From Mesorhizobium sp. LSHC420B00 (lineage in GTDB: Bacteria; Pseudomonadota; Alphaproteobacteria; Rhizobiales; Rhizobiaceae): a DNA stretch of 64,000 nt. Under the pieces are notes generated by a model. It saw nothing but the letters and a program-made list of their open reading frames with translations, had not been told where the DNA came from and made no database searches. Position numbers and translations under genes: made by a program. Positions 37,574 to 46,467 of the stretch are shown here, piece after piece (the stretch's first letter is position 1; each line of letters opens with the position of its first letter). The stretch is taken from positions 17,459 through 81,458 of the forward strand of contig NZ_AYVY01000023.1 of assembly GCF_000503055.1 (NCBI RefSeq). The letters are read 5' to 3'.

Positions 37574-38737
37574 TCAAGCCGACTTGAAGCGTGCCATCAA
37601 TTCGGCCCGGCCCGGGTCGGTCAAGGTCGCGGCTGCACCGAATTCGAGTGGCTTGAGCAGATCCGCCGCCGGATAGAGGATCGGATTTTCCAGCACCTCC
37701 TTGGGCAGCAGCGCATTGACCCGCGCATCGGTGGAAGGCGCACCGTTGGCCAGGTGCTCCCTGACCGCGACTTTCGGGTTCATCAAATAGTTGAGCAAGG
37801 CATAACCCGCAGGCTTGTTGGGCGCATCCTTGGGGATTGCGTAGAAGTCGGTCCAGATCTCGCCGCCTTCCTTGCCAAGCACGTAGGCGATTTCGGGGAT
37901 GTCGCGGTGGAGCTGCGCCCCGTCATTGGTCCAGCACATCGTCATCCAGGCGTCGCCGGCACGCATCGACGGCTGGTAGTCGCTGGAGACCGCGAACAGA
38001 TGCGGCTTGACCTTCAGCAGCAATTCCTCCGCCTTGGCGAGTTCGTCCGGCTTCAGCGAGTTGAACGAGAAGCCGAAATATTTCAGCGCGTTGCCGATCG
38101 TGGTCAGCTGGTAATCATGAACCATGGTCCGGCCGTCGCCCTCCGCCATCGCCGTGTCCCAGAATTCCTTCCAGCTCGTCATCGGCTTGGCCAGTTTCTT
38201 GGTGTTGACGGCAAAGCCGGTGGTGCCCCAATTCTTCGGCACAGCGTAGGTCACGCCGTCGATGGTGCCTTCCCCAGTGAAGCGCGGGTCTTCTTGCGAG
38301 CCGTCATAATTGGCAAGCTTGGCCATATCGAGCGCTTCGATGATGCCGAGCTTCTTGTAAGTCGAGATCGTGTAGTTGGTTGGAACGAAAAGGCTCCAGC
38401 CCGAGGCGCCGGCCTGCAGCTTGGCCAGCATCTCCTCGTTTGAGCCGAACACATTGACCTCGACGGCAACGCCGGTCTCGGCCTGGAAATTCTCGAACGT
38501 CGCCGGGTCGTGATAATTGGGCCAGGTGGCAATCGACATGCGGTCGCCAAGACCTTCCTGGGCGAAAGCCGGCGTCGGCATGATGCCGAGCTCGCGGGCC
38601 ATCACCGCCGTTGCGATGCCCAGGCCGGTAAGGCCAAGGAACTCGCGGCGGCCGATGGAACCCCGCTTGAGGCGCATCAATTGATCGACGAACTTTTCAG
38701 GGCTTATCGGCAGTCCGTCACGATATGATTTCGACAT
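37574..38737 (-). CDS. potD: Spermidine/putrescine-type ABC importer binding protein (PotD-like)
   Basis: 387 residues from ATG 38737, with AGGGA 8 bases upstream. A long N-terminus ends in a Tat-like leader (GRREFLGLTGLGIATAV ... AFAQEG). The mature protein has MSIATWPNYHDPATFENF, VFGSNEEMLAKLQAG and DAWMTMCWTNDGAQL, all typical of PotD/PotF. It binds polyamine or similar ligands in the periplasm. The last 20 bases of the upstream ATPase gene overlap its start. Confidence 0.92.
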   Translation of the reverse strand: MSKSYRDGLPISPEKFVDQLMRLKRGSIGRREFLGLTGLGIATAVMARELGIMPTPAFAQEGLGDRMSIATWPNYHDPATFENFQAETGVAVEVNVFGSNEEMLAKLQAGASGWSLFVPTNYTISTYKKLGIIEALDMAKLANYDGSQEDPRFTGEGTIDGVTYAVPKNWGTTGFAVNTKKLAKPMTSWKEFWDTAMAEGDGRTMVHDYQLTTIGNALKYFGFSFNSLKPDELAKAEELLLKVKPHLFAVSSDYQPSMRAGDAWMTMCWTNDGAQLHRDIPEIAYVLGKEGGEIWTDFYAIPKDAPNKPAGYALLNYLMNPKVAVREHLANGAPSTDARVNALLPKEVLENPILYPAADLLKPLEFGAAATLTDPGRAELMARFKSA

Positions 38738-39848
38738 TTTTGTTTTCCCTCTGGTTGGTCCCGTTATTCTCCGGAAACGCCAGCGGCGTTCCGGCTGCAA
38801 AGCCGATGGCAACGGGTTCACCCGGCTTGAAGAGATTTCCACCGCCAATCAGATGATCGGCCTTTGCGAGCAGCGTCCCGATGCCCTGGACCTCGATTGC
38901 ATATTCCGCGGTCGAACCGAGAAAGATCCGGTTGCGGACAAGCCCGTTCAGCCGGCCGCTTCCGGGCGCGCCGAGGCTTAGCGATTCAGGGCGCAGGCTG
39001 ACCGAAACGGCTTCACCCTGAGCCATCGAAGTCCGCTTGCGCGCGGCAATGACAGTGCCATCGGCAAGCGCCACCTCGACGAGCTTGCCCGAGAGCCCGA
39101 CGACCTTGCCGCTCAACAGATTGGTCTTGCCGACGAAATCGGCGACAAAGAGGTCGGCGGGTTCGTCGTAGATTTCGCTCGGCTGCCCAAGCTGGACGAT
39201 ACGCCCGCCATTCATGACGCAGACGAAATCGCTCATCGACAGTGCTTCTTCCTGATCGTGGGTGACCAGGACGAAGGTGATGCCGATCTCGCGCTGCAGG
39301 TTCTGCAGCTCTATCTGCATGTCGGTGCGCAGCTTCTTGTCGAGCGCCGCCAGGGGCTCGTCGAGCAGCAGCACCGCCGGTTTGTTGACCAGCGCCCGCG
39401 CCAGGGCGACACGCTGCTGCTGGCCGCCGGAAAGCTCATGGATCTTGCGGCGTCCATAGCCGGCAAGCCGCACCATGGCGAGCGCCTCGCCTGCTTTCAG
39501 GCTGATCTCGCGCGACGACAGGCGCGGCCGCGCCTGGCGCAGGCCATAGGCGATGTTGTCCTCGACATCCAGATGCGGAAACAACGCATATTGCTGGAAC
39601 ACCATGTTGACCGGCCGCCGATAGGGCGGCGTGCCGGCCATGTCGTGGCCACGGATGAATACCGCGCCTTCGCTTGGCTGTTCGAAGCCGCCGATCATGC
39701 GCAAACAGGTTGTCTTGCCGCAGCCGGACGGCCCGAGCAAGGCGACAAAGGCAGACGGCGGGATGGCAAGATCGATGCCGCTGACCGCGATCACGCTGCC
39801 GTAGCGTTTGGTGACCCCGCGAAACTCGATGTCGGGCACTGCGGTCAA
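38718..39848 (-). CDS. potA: Spermidine/putrescine-type ABC importer ATPase (PotA-like)
   Basis: 376 residues with Walker A GPSGCGKTTCL, Q-loop FQQYALFPHL, LSGGQQQRVALARAL, Walker B LLLDEPLAALD and a C-terminal TOBE domain. It is the first gene of the operon potA-potD-potB-potC-SDR, and is divergent from the LuxR-type regulator across a 114-base gap with a palindrome. Confidence 0.94.
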   Translation of the reverse strand: MTAVPDIEFRGVTKRYGSVIAVSGIDLAIPPSAFVALLGPSGCGKTTCLRMIGGFEQPSEGAVFIRGHDMAGTPPYRRPVNMVFQQYALFPHLDVEDNIAYGLRQARPRLSSREISLKAGEALAMVRLAGYGRRKIHELSGGQQQRVALARALVNKPAVLLLDEPLAALDKKLRTDMQIELQNLQREIGITFVLVTHDQEEALSMSDFVCVMNGGRIVQLGQPSEIYDEPADLFVADFVGKTNLLSGKVVGLSGKLVEVALADGTVIAARKRTSMAQGEAVSVSLRPESLSLGAPGSGRLNGLVRNRIFLGSTAEYAIEVQGIGTLLAKADHLIGGGNLFKPGEPVAIGFAAGTPLAFPENNGTNQRENKNVEIIS

Positions 39849-39908
39849 AGCTGCGGGCTCCAGCGGCTAGTTGATCTCGAAACGCTATCAGAGCCAATGG
39901 CGGCTAGT

Positions 39909-39930
39909 ATATACCTCCCAGGTGGTATAT
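39909..39930. promoter_or_regulatory. Palindrome between potA-like and luxR-like genes
   Basis: Pattern TATACCnCCnnGGnGGTATA with one extra pairing base on each side (22 bases, 9 paired positions per side). It lies 33 bases before the LuxR start and 61 before the PotA start. It looks like a LuxR-type or other dimer operator controlling the divergent promoters; binding is inferred. Confidence 0.6.
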
Positions 39931-39962
39931 TTTGTCTATTTTCTCGTCTGGAGGGGTATGAA

Positions 39963-40775
39963 TTGGGCGTTTCGCGCAGCGATGAATACAGCCGGCTCGC
40001 TGCGCTCATCGCAGCGACGCCGGAGACCAGCGGCGAGCTTTTCGGCAAGGCAATGGTGGCCTGGCTCCGGCAGCATGTCAGCTTCGATCATTGCGTGATC
40101 TTCGGCTATCGCGGCGCCTTACGCCCGCCGCTGCTGTTCGAGACATTCTCGCCGGCCGACAGCCACGTCTTCGTCGCGCTCTATCAGGAAGGGCCTTATC
40201 TGCTCGATCCGTTCCACCATGCTGCGGTCGAGCGCAAGGAAGGCTTTTGGCGCATGCGCGAATTGGCGCCGGATCGCTTCTATGCCAGCGAATATTACCG
40301 CTCCTATTACAGCCAGACCAGACTTGCGGAGGAGGTCGGCTTTTTTGTGCCGCTGCCGGGAAAGGACGCACTGGTGCTCTCGCTGATGCGATTGCGCGCT
40401 TCGGGACCTTTCGGAACCGCCGATGCGAGGTTGCTGCGCGACATGGCGCCTGCGGTGATCAATCTCATCAGGCTGCGCTGGCATGATCTTCCGGCCGACA
40501 AACCGGCAGAGACGAAGCAGGACGAAACGATTGCTCCAGTCAGCGAGTTCGAACGTGCTCACATCTGGAAGAGCCTTTCGCTCACGCCGCGCGAACAGCA
40601 TGTCGTCGACCTGGTGCTTCAGGGCCATTCCACGGAATCAATCGCCAGGGCGATGCGCATCGTGCCGGGAACCGTAAAAGTCCATCGCCGTAACATCTAC
40701 CGCAAGCTCAAGATCAAATCGCAGGCGGGCCTATTCGCGCGTTTTGTCGAGATCATGGATGCACGGATTCGGTAG
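39963..40775 (+). CDS. LuxR-type transcriptional regulator
   Basis: The 270-residue product starts at TTG 39963, with GGAGGGG 6 bases upstream; the longer frame to 39258 is a shadow of potA. The N-terminal 190 residues form a sensor of unknown ligand (FGKAMVAWLRQHVSFDHCVIFGY) without recognisable acyl-homoserine-lactone motifs. The C-terminus is a classical LuxR helix-turn-helix (SLTPREQHVVDLVLQGHSTESIARAM ... GTVKVHRRNIYRKL, given in parts: LTPREQHVV, HRRNIYRKLKI). Probably regulates the pot operon and perhaps fadJ-like gene. Confidence 0.85.
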   Translation: MGVSRSDEYSRLAALIAATPETSGELFGKAMVAWLRQHVSFDHCVIFGYRGALRPPLLFETFSPADSHVFVALYQEGPYLLDPFHHAAVERKEGFWRMRELAPDRFYASEYYRSYYSQTRLAEEVGFFVPLPGKDALVLSLMRLRASGPFGTADARLLRDMAPAVINLIRLRWHDLPADKPAETKQDETIAPVSEFERAHIWKSLSLTPREQHVVDLVLQGHSTESIARAMRIVPGTVKVHRRNIYRKLKIKSQAGLFARFVEIMDARIR

Positions 40776-40783
40776 TCCCAAGT

Positions 40784-42853
40784 TCAGCCGGCAGCGCCGT
40801 CCCAGGAACCGGTTTCGGCCATTTGCCTGAGCAGAGGTGCGGCCCGGAAGACGTCCTCGCCGGTCTGCTGGTGCCAGTGATCCAACCGCCGGATGATCTT
40901 GTCCACGCCTTCGCGGCTTGCCCAGAACATCGGCCCGCCCTTGCCGACCGGGAAGCCATAGCCGTTGACCCAGACGACGTCGATATCGGACGCGCGGGCG
41001 GCAATCTGTTCCTCGAGGATTTTGGCGCCCTCGTTGATCATCGGATAGAGCGTGCGCTCGATGATCTCCTCGGCGCCGATTGCCCGCGGTGCAATGCCGC
41101 GTTCAGCAGCCTTGTTGTGGATGAGCGCTTCGACCTCCGGATCGGGCAGCGGCGTGCGCGAACCGTTCTCATAGCGATAGAAGCCGCTGCCGGTCTTCTG
41201 GCCGAAATGGCCCTGTTCGCACAACGTGTCGGCGATGTCAGCCGTCTGGCCACGCGCCTTGCGGTTGCGCCAGCCTATGTCGAGGCCGGCGAGATCGCTC
41301 ATCTGGAACGGCCCCATCGGCCAGCCGAAATCGGTGAACACCTGGTCGACCTGGCGCGGCATTGCACCCTCGAGCAGAAGCGCCTCCAGTTCCGCACCCC
41401 GCGCCGCCAGCATGCGGTTGCCGACGAAGCCGTGGCAGACGCCGACGACGACCGGCACCTTGCCGATCCGCCGCGCCAGATCGACGATGGTCGTCAGCAC
41501 GTCCGGCGAGGTCTTGTCGGCGCGGACGATTTCCAGAAGCTTCATGACGTTAGCCGGCGAAAAGAAATGCATGCCAAGGAGATCTTGCGGCCGCGACGTC
41601 GAAGCGGCGATCTCGTTGACGTCGAGATAAGAGGTGTTGGTGGCAAGGATCGCGCCCGGTTTGGCCACCGCATCGAGCCTGCCGAATACCTCCTTCTTGA
41701 CCGCCATTTCCTCGAACACAGCCTCGACGATCAGGTCGCAATCGGCGAGGTCTGCATAGTCGGTGCTGCCCCTGAACAAAGCCAGCCGCTGGCGCTTGGC
41801 GTCTTCGCTCAGCGACCCGCGGGTGACGGAAACGGCATAGTTCTTGTCGATCGTCGCCAGCCCGCGTTGCAATGCTTCCTGCGTTGTTTCCAGCAAGGTC
41901 ACGGGAAGACCGCCATTGGCGAACGCCATGGCGATGCCGCCGCCCATCGTGCCGGCGCCGATGACGCCGACCCGGGCGATCTTGCGCCTGACGACATCCT
42001 TGCCGGCAAGCTTTGCCGCCTCACGTTCAGCGAAGAACAAATGCCGCTGCGCGCGTGATTGGTCGCCGGCGACAAGCTTGACGAACAGGTCGCGTTCGGC
42101 CGCCAGCGCTTCGTCGAAGGGCAGCGTGAGGGCGTTGCGGACCGACTGCGCACAGGCTATCGGCGCCTCGAGACCGCGCGCTTTGCCCGCAAGCGTTGCC
42201 GCCTCCTTGTCGAAGGCCGGCAAGTCGGCCTGGTCGAGGCGATCGTTGCGGTCGCGCACCGGCGTGAACGGACCGCCTTTCGCGGCCGTTTCGCTGGCGA
42301 AACTCACCGCTTGCGCGGTCAGGTCGCCATCGAAGACGGCATCCACCAGACCGGCGGCGCGCGCCTCGGCCGCATTGATCGGCGTTCCCGAAACGATCAT
42401 GCTGAGTGCCTTCAGCGGACCAACCAAGCGCGGCAGGCGAACCGTGCCGCCGCCGCCCGGCAGCAGGCCGAGCTTGACTTCCGGCAGGCCGAGCCTTGCC
42501 GCTCGGTCGGCAACACGGAAATGGCAGCCGAGCGCCAGTTCCAGGCCGCCGCCGAGCGCAGTGCCGTGAATGGCGGCGACCGTCGGCTTGGCGATGGTTT
42601 CCAGCACGGCGACAATGGCGCGCAATTCCGGCTGCTGCGCCGGTCTGCCGAATTCGGTGATGTCGGCGCCGGCGACGAAGGTCCGCCCGGCGCAGGCTAT
42701 CACGATTGCTCCCACCGACGGCTCGTCCCGCAGGGAAACGAGCGCCCGCATCAACGGCTCGCGCACATGGAAGCTCAGCGCGTTGACCGGCGGATTGTCG
42801 ATGGTCACCAGCGCGACGTTGCCGTGCCTTGTAGTGCTGACGAAATCGGGCAC
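40784..42853 (-). CDS. Bifunctional enoyl-CoA hydratase / 3-hydroxyacyl-CoA dehydrogenase (FadJ/FadB-like)
   Basis: 689 residues: an N-terminal crotonase domain (TIDNPPVNAL, AGADITEF oxyanion region, catalytic Glu in GGGLELALG and PEVKLGLLPGG) and, from about residue 295, the NAD domain GVIGAGTMGGGIAMAF, His in LLGMHFFSPANVM and the C-terminal dehydrogenase domain. GTG 42853 has GAGG 5 bases upstream; ATG 42868 lacks a site. It carries out two beta-oxidation steps. Converges with luxR (8-base gap). No thiolase is directly attached; the pcaF-like thiolase 6 kb away could serve. Confidence 0.93.
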   Translation of the reverse strand: MPDFVSTTRHGNVALVTIDNPPVNALSFHVREPLMRALVSLRDEPSVGAIVIACAGRTFVAGADITEFGRPAQQPELRAIVAVLETIAKPTVAAIHGTALGGGLELALGCHFRVADRAARLGLPEVKLGLLPGGGGTVRLPRLVGPLKALSMIVSGTPINAAEARAAGLVDAVFDGDLTAQAVSFASETAAKGGPFTPVRDRNDRLDQADLPAFDKEAATLAGKARGLEAPIACAQSVRNALTLPFDEALAAERDLFVKLVAGDQSRAQRHLFFAEREAAKLAGKDVVRRKIARVGVIGAGTMGGGIAMAFANGGLPVTLLETTQEALQRGLATIDKNYAVSVTRGSLSEDAKRQRLALFRGSTDYADLADCDLIVEAVFEEMAVKKEVFGRLDAVAKPGAILATNTSYLDVNEIAASTSRPQDLLGMHFFSPANVMKLLEIVRADKTSPDVLTTIVDLARRIGKVPVVVGVCHGFVGNRMLAARGAELEALLLEGAMPRQVDQVFTDFGWPMGPFQMSDLAGLDIGWRNRKARGQTADIADTLCEQGHFGQKTGSGFYRYENGSRTPLPDPEVEALIHNKAAERGIAPRAIGAEEIIERTLYPMINEGAKILEEQIAARASDIDVVWVNGYGFPVGKGGPMFWASREGVDKIIRRLDHWHQQTGEDVFRAAPLLRQMAETGSWDGAAG

Positions 42854-42973
42854 GCAAACCTCATACAATGATGTTGGCCAGGAGCCCGACGGGATTTACA
42901 GCGCTGGCATGCGGATGGGAACCACATGTTTGCGGGCCGGATCGATATCCTCTCGCCGCCGGGTGGCCTTGCC

Positions 42974-43921
42974 TTAGCGCAGCGCCTTCTGCCCGCCGGC
43001 CGCGGTGATGACGCCGACGATGATCAGCCCGGTCAGCACCAGGCGCACGCCGACGCTTACGCCGAACGTGTTGAGCATGGTCAACAGCAGCACGAGGAAC
43101 AGCGCCGCGCCCCAGACCCCCGGCACATTGGCCTTGCCGCCGGCTACCGACGTGCCACCGATGACGACGACCGCGATCGACGCCAGCAGATACTCATTGC
43201 CGATATCGACATTGGCGCCGCGGAAATAACCGGCGAGCAGTGCACCGTCGAGGCCGCCGAGCGCGCCCGACAGCGTGTAGGTGAGGAAGCGGGTGCGGCC
43301 CACATTGACGCCTGCCAGCCAGGCGGCGCGGATGTTCTGGCCGATCGCCAGCACCGAGCGTCCGTAGATCATGCGCTGCAAAACGATGCCGGCGCCGATG
43401 GTGAACAGCACGGTCAGGATCGCCAGCACCGGGATGCCGAACACCTGCCAGTTGGTGAAATCGGCAAAGCCCGGCGGCGGCTTGATCTGCAAGCCGCGCC
43501 CATAGCTGATGTCGACCGACTGGATGACGAAGCTGGCCGACAGCGTCGCGATGATCGGCGGAATGCGCAGCGCCCATATCAGAAGGTAGTTGACGGCACC
43601 GATCGCCATGCCGCAGGCAAGCGCGGCCAGCAGCCCGACCGCGATCATCGCATCATTGCCGTCCATGACCTTCATGGCGACAGCACTGGCAAGGCCGATA
43701 TTGGCCGGCAGCGACAGGTCGACATTGCCCGGCCCGAGCGTGATGACGAACATCTGGCCGACGCCGACGATGACGGTGAAGACGGCAAGCGACAGCGCCG
43801 CCGTGATCATCCCGCCTCCGCCATAGCCGCCGGTGAAGGCGATCGTCGCCAGCCACACCAGCAGCGCCCCGAAGAACGACCAGATCCAGGGTCTGGCGAG
43901 CAGTGTCCGCAGCGAGACCAT
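42974..43921 (-). CDS. Sugar-type ABC importer permease 2 (RbsC-like)
   Basis: 315 residues with eight to ten helices and the RbsC-family loop DLSLPANIGLASAVA and GANVDIGNEYLLASIAVVVIGGTSVAGG. ATG 43921 has GAGAGG close upstream; an in-frame GTG at 43927 overlaps the previous stop. Last gene of the sugar importer operon. Confidence 0.9.
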   Translation of the reverse strand: MVSLRTLLARPWIWSFFGALLVWLATIAFTGGYGGGGMITAALSLAVFTVIVGVGQMFVITLGPGNVDLSLPANIGLASAVAMKVMDGNDAMIAVGLLAALACGMAIGAVNYLLIWALRIPPIIATLSASFVIQSVDISYGRGLQIKPPPGFADFTNWQVFGIPVLAILTVLFTIGAGIVLQRMIYGRSVLAIGQNIRAAWLAGVNVGRTRFLTYTLSGALGGLDGALLAGYFRGANVDIGNEYLLASIAVVVIGGTSVAGGKANVPGVWGAALFLVLLLTMLNTFGVSVGVRLVLTGLIIVGVITAAGGQKALR

Positions 43922-43923
43922 GC

Positions 43924-44898
43924 TCACCTCTCCCTGCGGCTGATCAGCACCCGGGCCGCCAGCACGATGATCAGGATGGCGCCATTGGCGGCAACCTGCC
44001 AGTCGGGCGGAATGTGCATGAACGTCAGCAGTGGCGATGCGGCAAGCGCCAGCGTCAACGCGCCGATGACGGCGCCGATCGGCGACACCCGGCCGCCGAC
44101 GAACTCACCGCCGCCGAGGATGACGCCGGCGATCGAAAGCAACGTGTAGCCATTGCCGATATTGGCGTCGGCCGAGGTGGTGATGCCGATCAGCGCCATG
44201 CCGGACAAAACGCCGAACAGGCCGGTCAGCGCAAACAGCGCGATTTTGGTACGGAGCAGCGACCAGCCGGCGCGCTTGAGTGCGGCTGAATTGCCGCCCG
44301 ATCCACGCAGGATGACACCATAGGAGGTGCGCATCAGGCCAAAGTGGACGACCGCCGCGATCAGCAATGCCGCGATGATCGGGAACGGAATGAAGGGTGG
44401 CTTGAAGGCCATCAGCGCCAGCAGCCAGTCCGGCGCCTTGCCGCCGGGCTTTGGCAGGATCAGGATGGCCAGGCCCTGCCAGACGAAACTCATGCCGAGC
44501 GTCACCACGATCGAGGGCAGGTTGCGCAGATGGATCAGCGCGCCGAGCAGCGCGTAGACACCGATCGACCCGAGCAGGATGACGACGCCGAGCAACGGCG
44601 CGTCCTTCAGCCATGTCGCCGTGACGCAGCCGACGAAGCCGACAAAGGTGCCGATTGACAAATCGAGCTCGTTGCCGGCGATGACGAACATCTGCGCGAT
44701 CGTCGCCAGCGCGATCGGGATCGCCAGATTGAGCATCAGGCTGAAGCCGAAATAGCTGATGGCGCGCGGGTTGAGCCAGGCGATAGCGATGAGCACCAGC
44801 GCCAACGACAGTGCCGGCAGCAGGCTGCGCAGCATGCGCGCCCGCCTCGTGGCGCGAGCCGACGATTTTAGCCCATTCTCGATGGATGCCGCCGTCAT
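43924..44898 (-). CDS. Sugar-type ABC importer permease 1 (RbsC-like)
   Basis: 324 residues. The family motif GNELDLSIGTFVGFVG is clear, as is NIGNGYTLLSIAGVILGGGEFVGG. The start ATG 44898 is one base past the ATPase stop. Presence of two different RbsC-type permeases suggests a heterodimeric channel. Confidence 0.9.
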   Translation of the reverse strand: MTAASIENGLKSSARATRRARMLRSLLPALSLALVLIAIAWLNPRAISYFGFSLMLNLAIPIALATIAQMFVIAGNELDLSIGTFVGFVGCVTATWLKDAPLLGVVILLGSIGVYALLGALIHLRNLPSIVVTLGMSFVWQGLAILILPKPGGKAPDWLLALMAFKPPFIPFPIIAALLIAAVVHFGLMRTSYGVILRGSGGNSAALKRAGWSLLRTKIALFALTGLFGVLSGMALIGITTSADANIGNGYTLLSIAGVILGGGEFVGGRVSPIGAVIGALTLALAASPLLTFMHIPPDWQVAANGAILIIVLAARVLISRRER

Positions 44899-44899
44899 C

Positions 44900-46420
44900 T
44901 CAGGCCGCGTCGCCAAACGAGGACTGGATGATCTTTTCCTCCGTCAGTTCGTCGCGACGAAGGTTGGCGACGATCCGGCCGTTCTTGAACACATAGATGT
45001 GGTCGCAATTGTCGAGCTCTTCGGTTTCGGTGGTGTACCAGAGGAATGTGCGGCCATGGCGAGCTTCTTCGCGCACGAGATCGTAGACTTCGAGCTTGGT
45101 TCCGATATCGACGCCGCGCATCGGATCGTCCATCAGCACGATCTTGGCGTCGGAGCCGAGCGCCCGCGCGAACAAGGCCTTCTGCTGGTTGCCGCCGGAC
45201 AGCGAGAAGATGTTGTTGTTCATGTCGGGCGTGCGGATGCCGATTTTCCGCTGCCACAGCTGGGCGAGCTCGGCTTCGCGCTGCGGCGAGATCAAGAGGC
45301 CGTTGCGCAATCGCGCCAGCGAACGGATGCCGATGTTCTCGGCGATCGACCATTGCGGAAAAATCCCGTCCGACTGGCGGTCGCCGGCAACCAGCGCCAC
45401 CGGCGCGGTGACCTCGATGCCGGTCTTGGCGCGGGAAGCCGCGGCAAAGATCGCCAGCAACAGGTCGGTCTGGCCATGCCCGGCAAGTCCGGCAAGGCCG
45501 ATGATCTCACCGGCACGGGCGATGAGCTCATTGCCGTCCTGCTGTCGCGCCGGCCGCGCCCGGACCCGCAGCGGACCGGGCTCCGGCTTGCCGCTCGCAA
45601 TCTCTGCGGCGGCCTTCTCGCGCGCCTCCGCTCCGCCCATCGCCGTCACCAGCCTGTCGCGGTCGAAGGCGTCGGCCTGCCCGGCGGCGACCACCTTGCC
45701 GTCGCGCATCACCACGATGCGATCGGCATTTCCGAGCACTTCGCCCAGCACATGCGAGATCAGGATGCAGCTCTTGCCGGCGGCGATGAAGCGGCGCACG
45801 AACGCCAGCAGCTGGCCGGCGGTATGCGCATCGAGCGAGGATGTCGGCTCGTCGAGGATGACCAGTTCGAGCGGCTCCTGCGTGACCGTGAAGGCGCGCG
45901 CCACCTCCACCATCTGCCGGCTGGTGATGGAAAGATCGCCGACGATGTCGGATGCCGAGATGCTGTGGCCGGGGAATATCTCGTCGAGCTTGGCGGCAAT
46001 CAGATGGGCGGCCTTGCGCCGCCAGCCGAAGCCATTAAGCGAGGCGTGGTTGATCCGCGTATTCTCGGCGACGCTGAGGTTCGGGCAGAGCGACAGTTCC
46101 TGGAAAACGCAACGTATGCCGAGCTGCTGTGCGCGCGGCACCGAATAACTTGCCTCGACGCCGCCACGGACCGCGATCTGCCCGCTGTCGGGGGTAAGCG
46201 TGCCGGCCACCATATGCATGAGCGTCGACTTTCCGGCGCCGTTATGGCCGACGAGACCGACGCATTCTCCGGCACGAACGCTGAAATCGACACCGTCGAG
46301 CGCCCTGACGGCGCCGAAATGTTTTTCGGCTCCGTCCAGTCTTATGATGTCCATACTGACGGCGCCGAAATGTTTTTCGGCGCCGTCAGGCCTGATGATG
46401 TCTGCACTGGCCTCGGGCAT
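44900..46420 (-). CDS. Sugar-type ABC importer ATPase (RbsA/MglA-like), with duplicated 5' end
   Basis: 506 residues from ATG 46420. First domain has Walker [15 protein letters not shown] and Walker [13 protein letters not shown]; second has the expected degenerate P-loop [13 protein letters not shown] and [15 protein letters not shown]. The first 34 codons contain a 17-residue tandem duplication ([17 protein letters not shown] twice), from a 51-base direct repeat. An alternative start at Met23 (46354) would avoid the duplicate. Function appears intact. Confidence 0.9.
   Translation of the reverse strand: MPEASADIIRPDGAEKHFGAVSMDIIRLDGAEKHFGAVRALDGVDFSVRAGECVGLVGHNGAGKSTLMHMVAGTLTPDSGQIAVRGGVEASYSVPRAQQLGIRCVFQELSLCPNLSVAENTRINHASLNGFGWRRKAAHLIAAKLDEIFPGHSISASDIVGDLSITSRQMVEVARAFTVTQEPLELVILDEPTSSLDAHTAGQLLAFVRRFIAAGKSCILISHVLGEVLGNADRIVVMRDGKVVAAGQADAFDRDRLVTAMGGAEAREKAAAEIASGKPEPGPLRVRARPARQQDGNELIARAGEIIGLAGLAGHGQTDLLLAIFAAASRAKTGIEVTAPVALVAGDRQSDGIFPQWSIAENIGIRSLARLRNGLLISPQREAELAQLWQRKIGIRTPDMNNNIFSLSGGNQQKALFARALGSDAKIVLMDDPMRGVDIGTKLEVYDLVREEARHGRTFLWYTTETEELDNCDHIYVFKNGRIVANLRRDELTEEKIIQSSFGDAA
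46306..46407. repeat. 51-base tandem duplication inside the ABC ATPase 5' end
   Basis: Two adjacent copies with a 51-base period (46306-46356 and 46357-46407). Each carries TGACGGCGCCGAAATGTTTT. The copies differ at scattered positions, so it is not brand new. It is in frame. Confidence 0.85.
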
Positions 46421-46467
46421 GCCTCAACGATACCCGGTTATCTGTGGCGGCAACAATAGTGCCATGC

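Noticed and set aside
39963..40775. Quorum-sensing LuxR with cognate autoinducer synthase
   Set aside because: No luxI-like gene in the window and the N-terminal domain lacks visible autoinducer-binding motifs.
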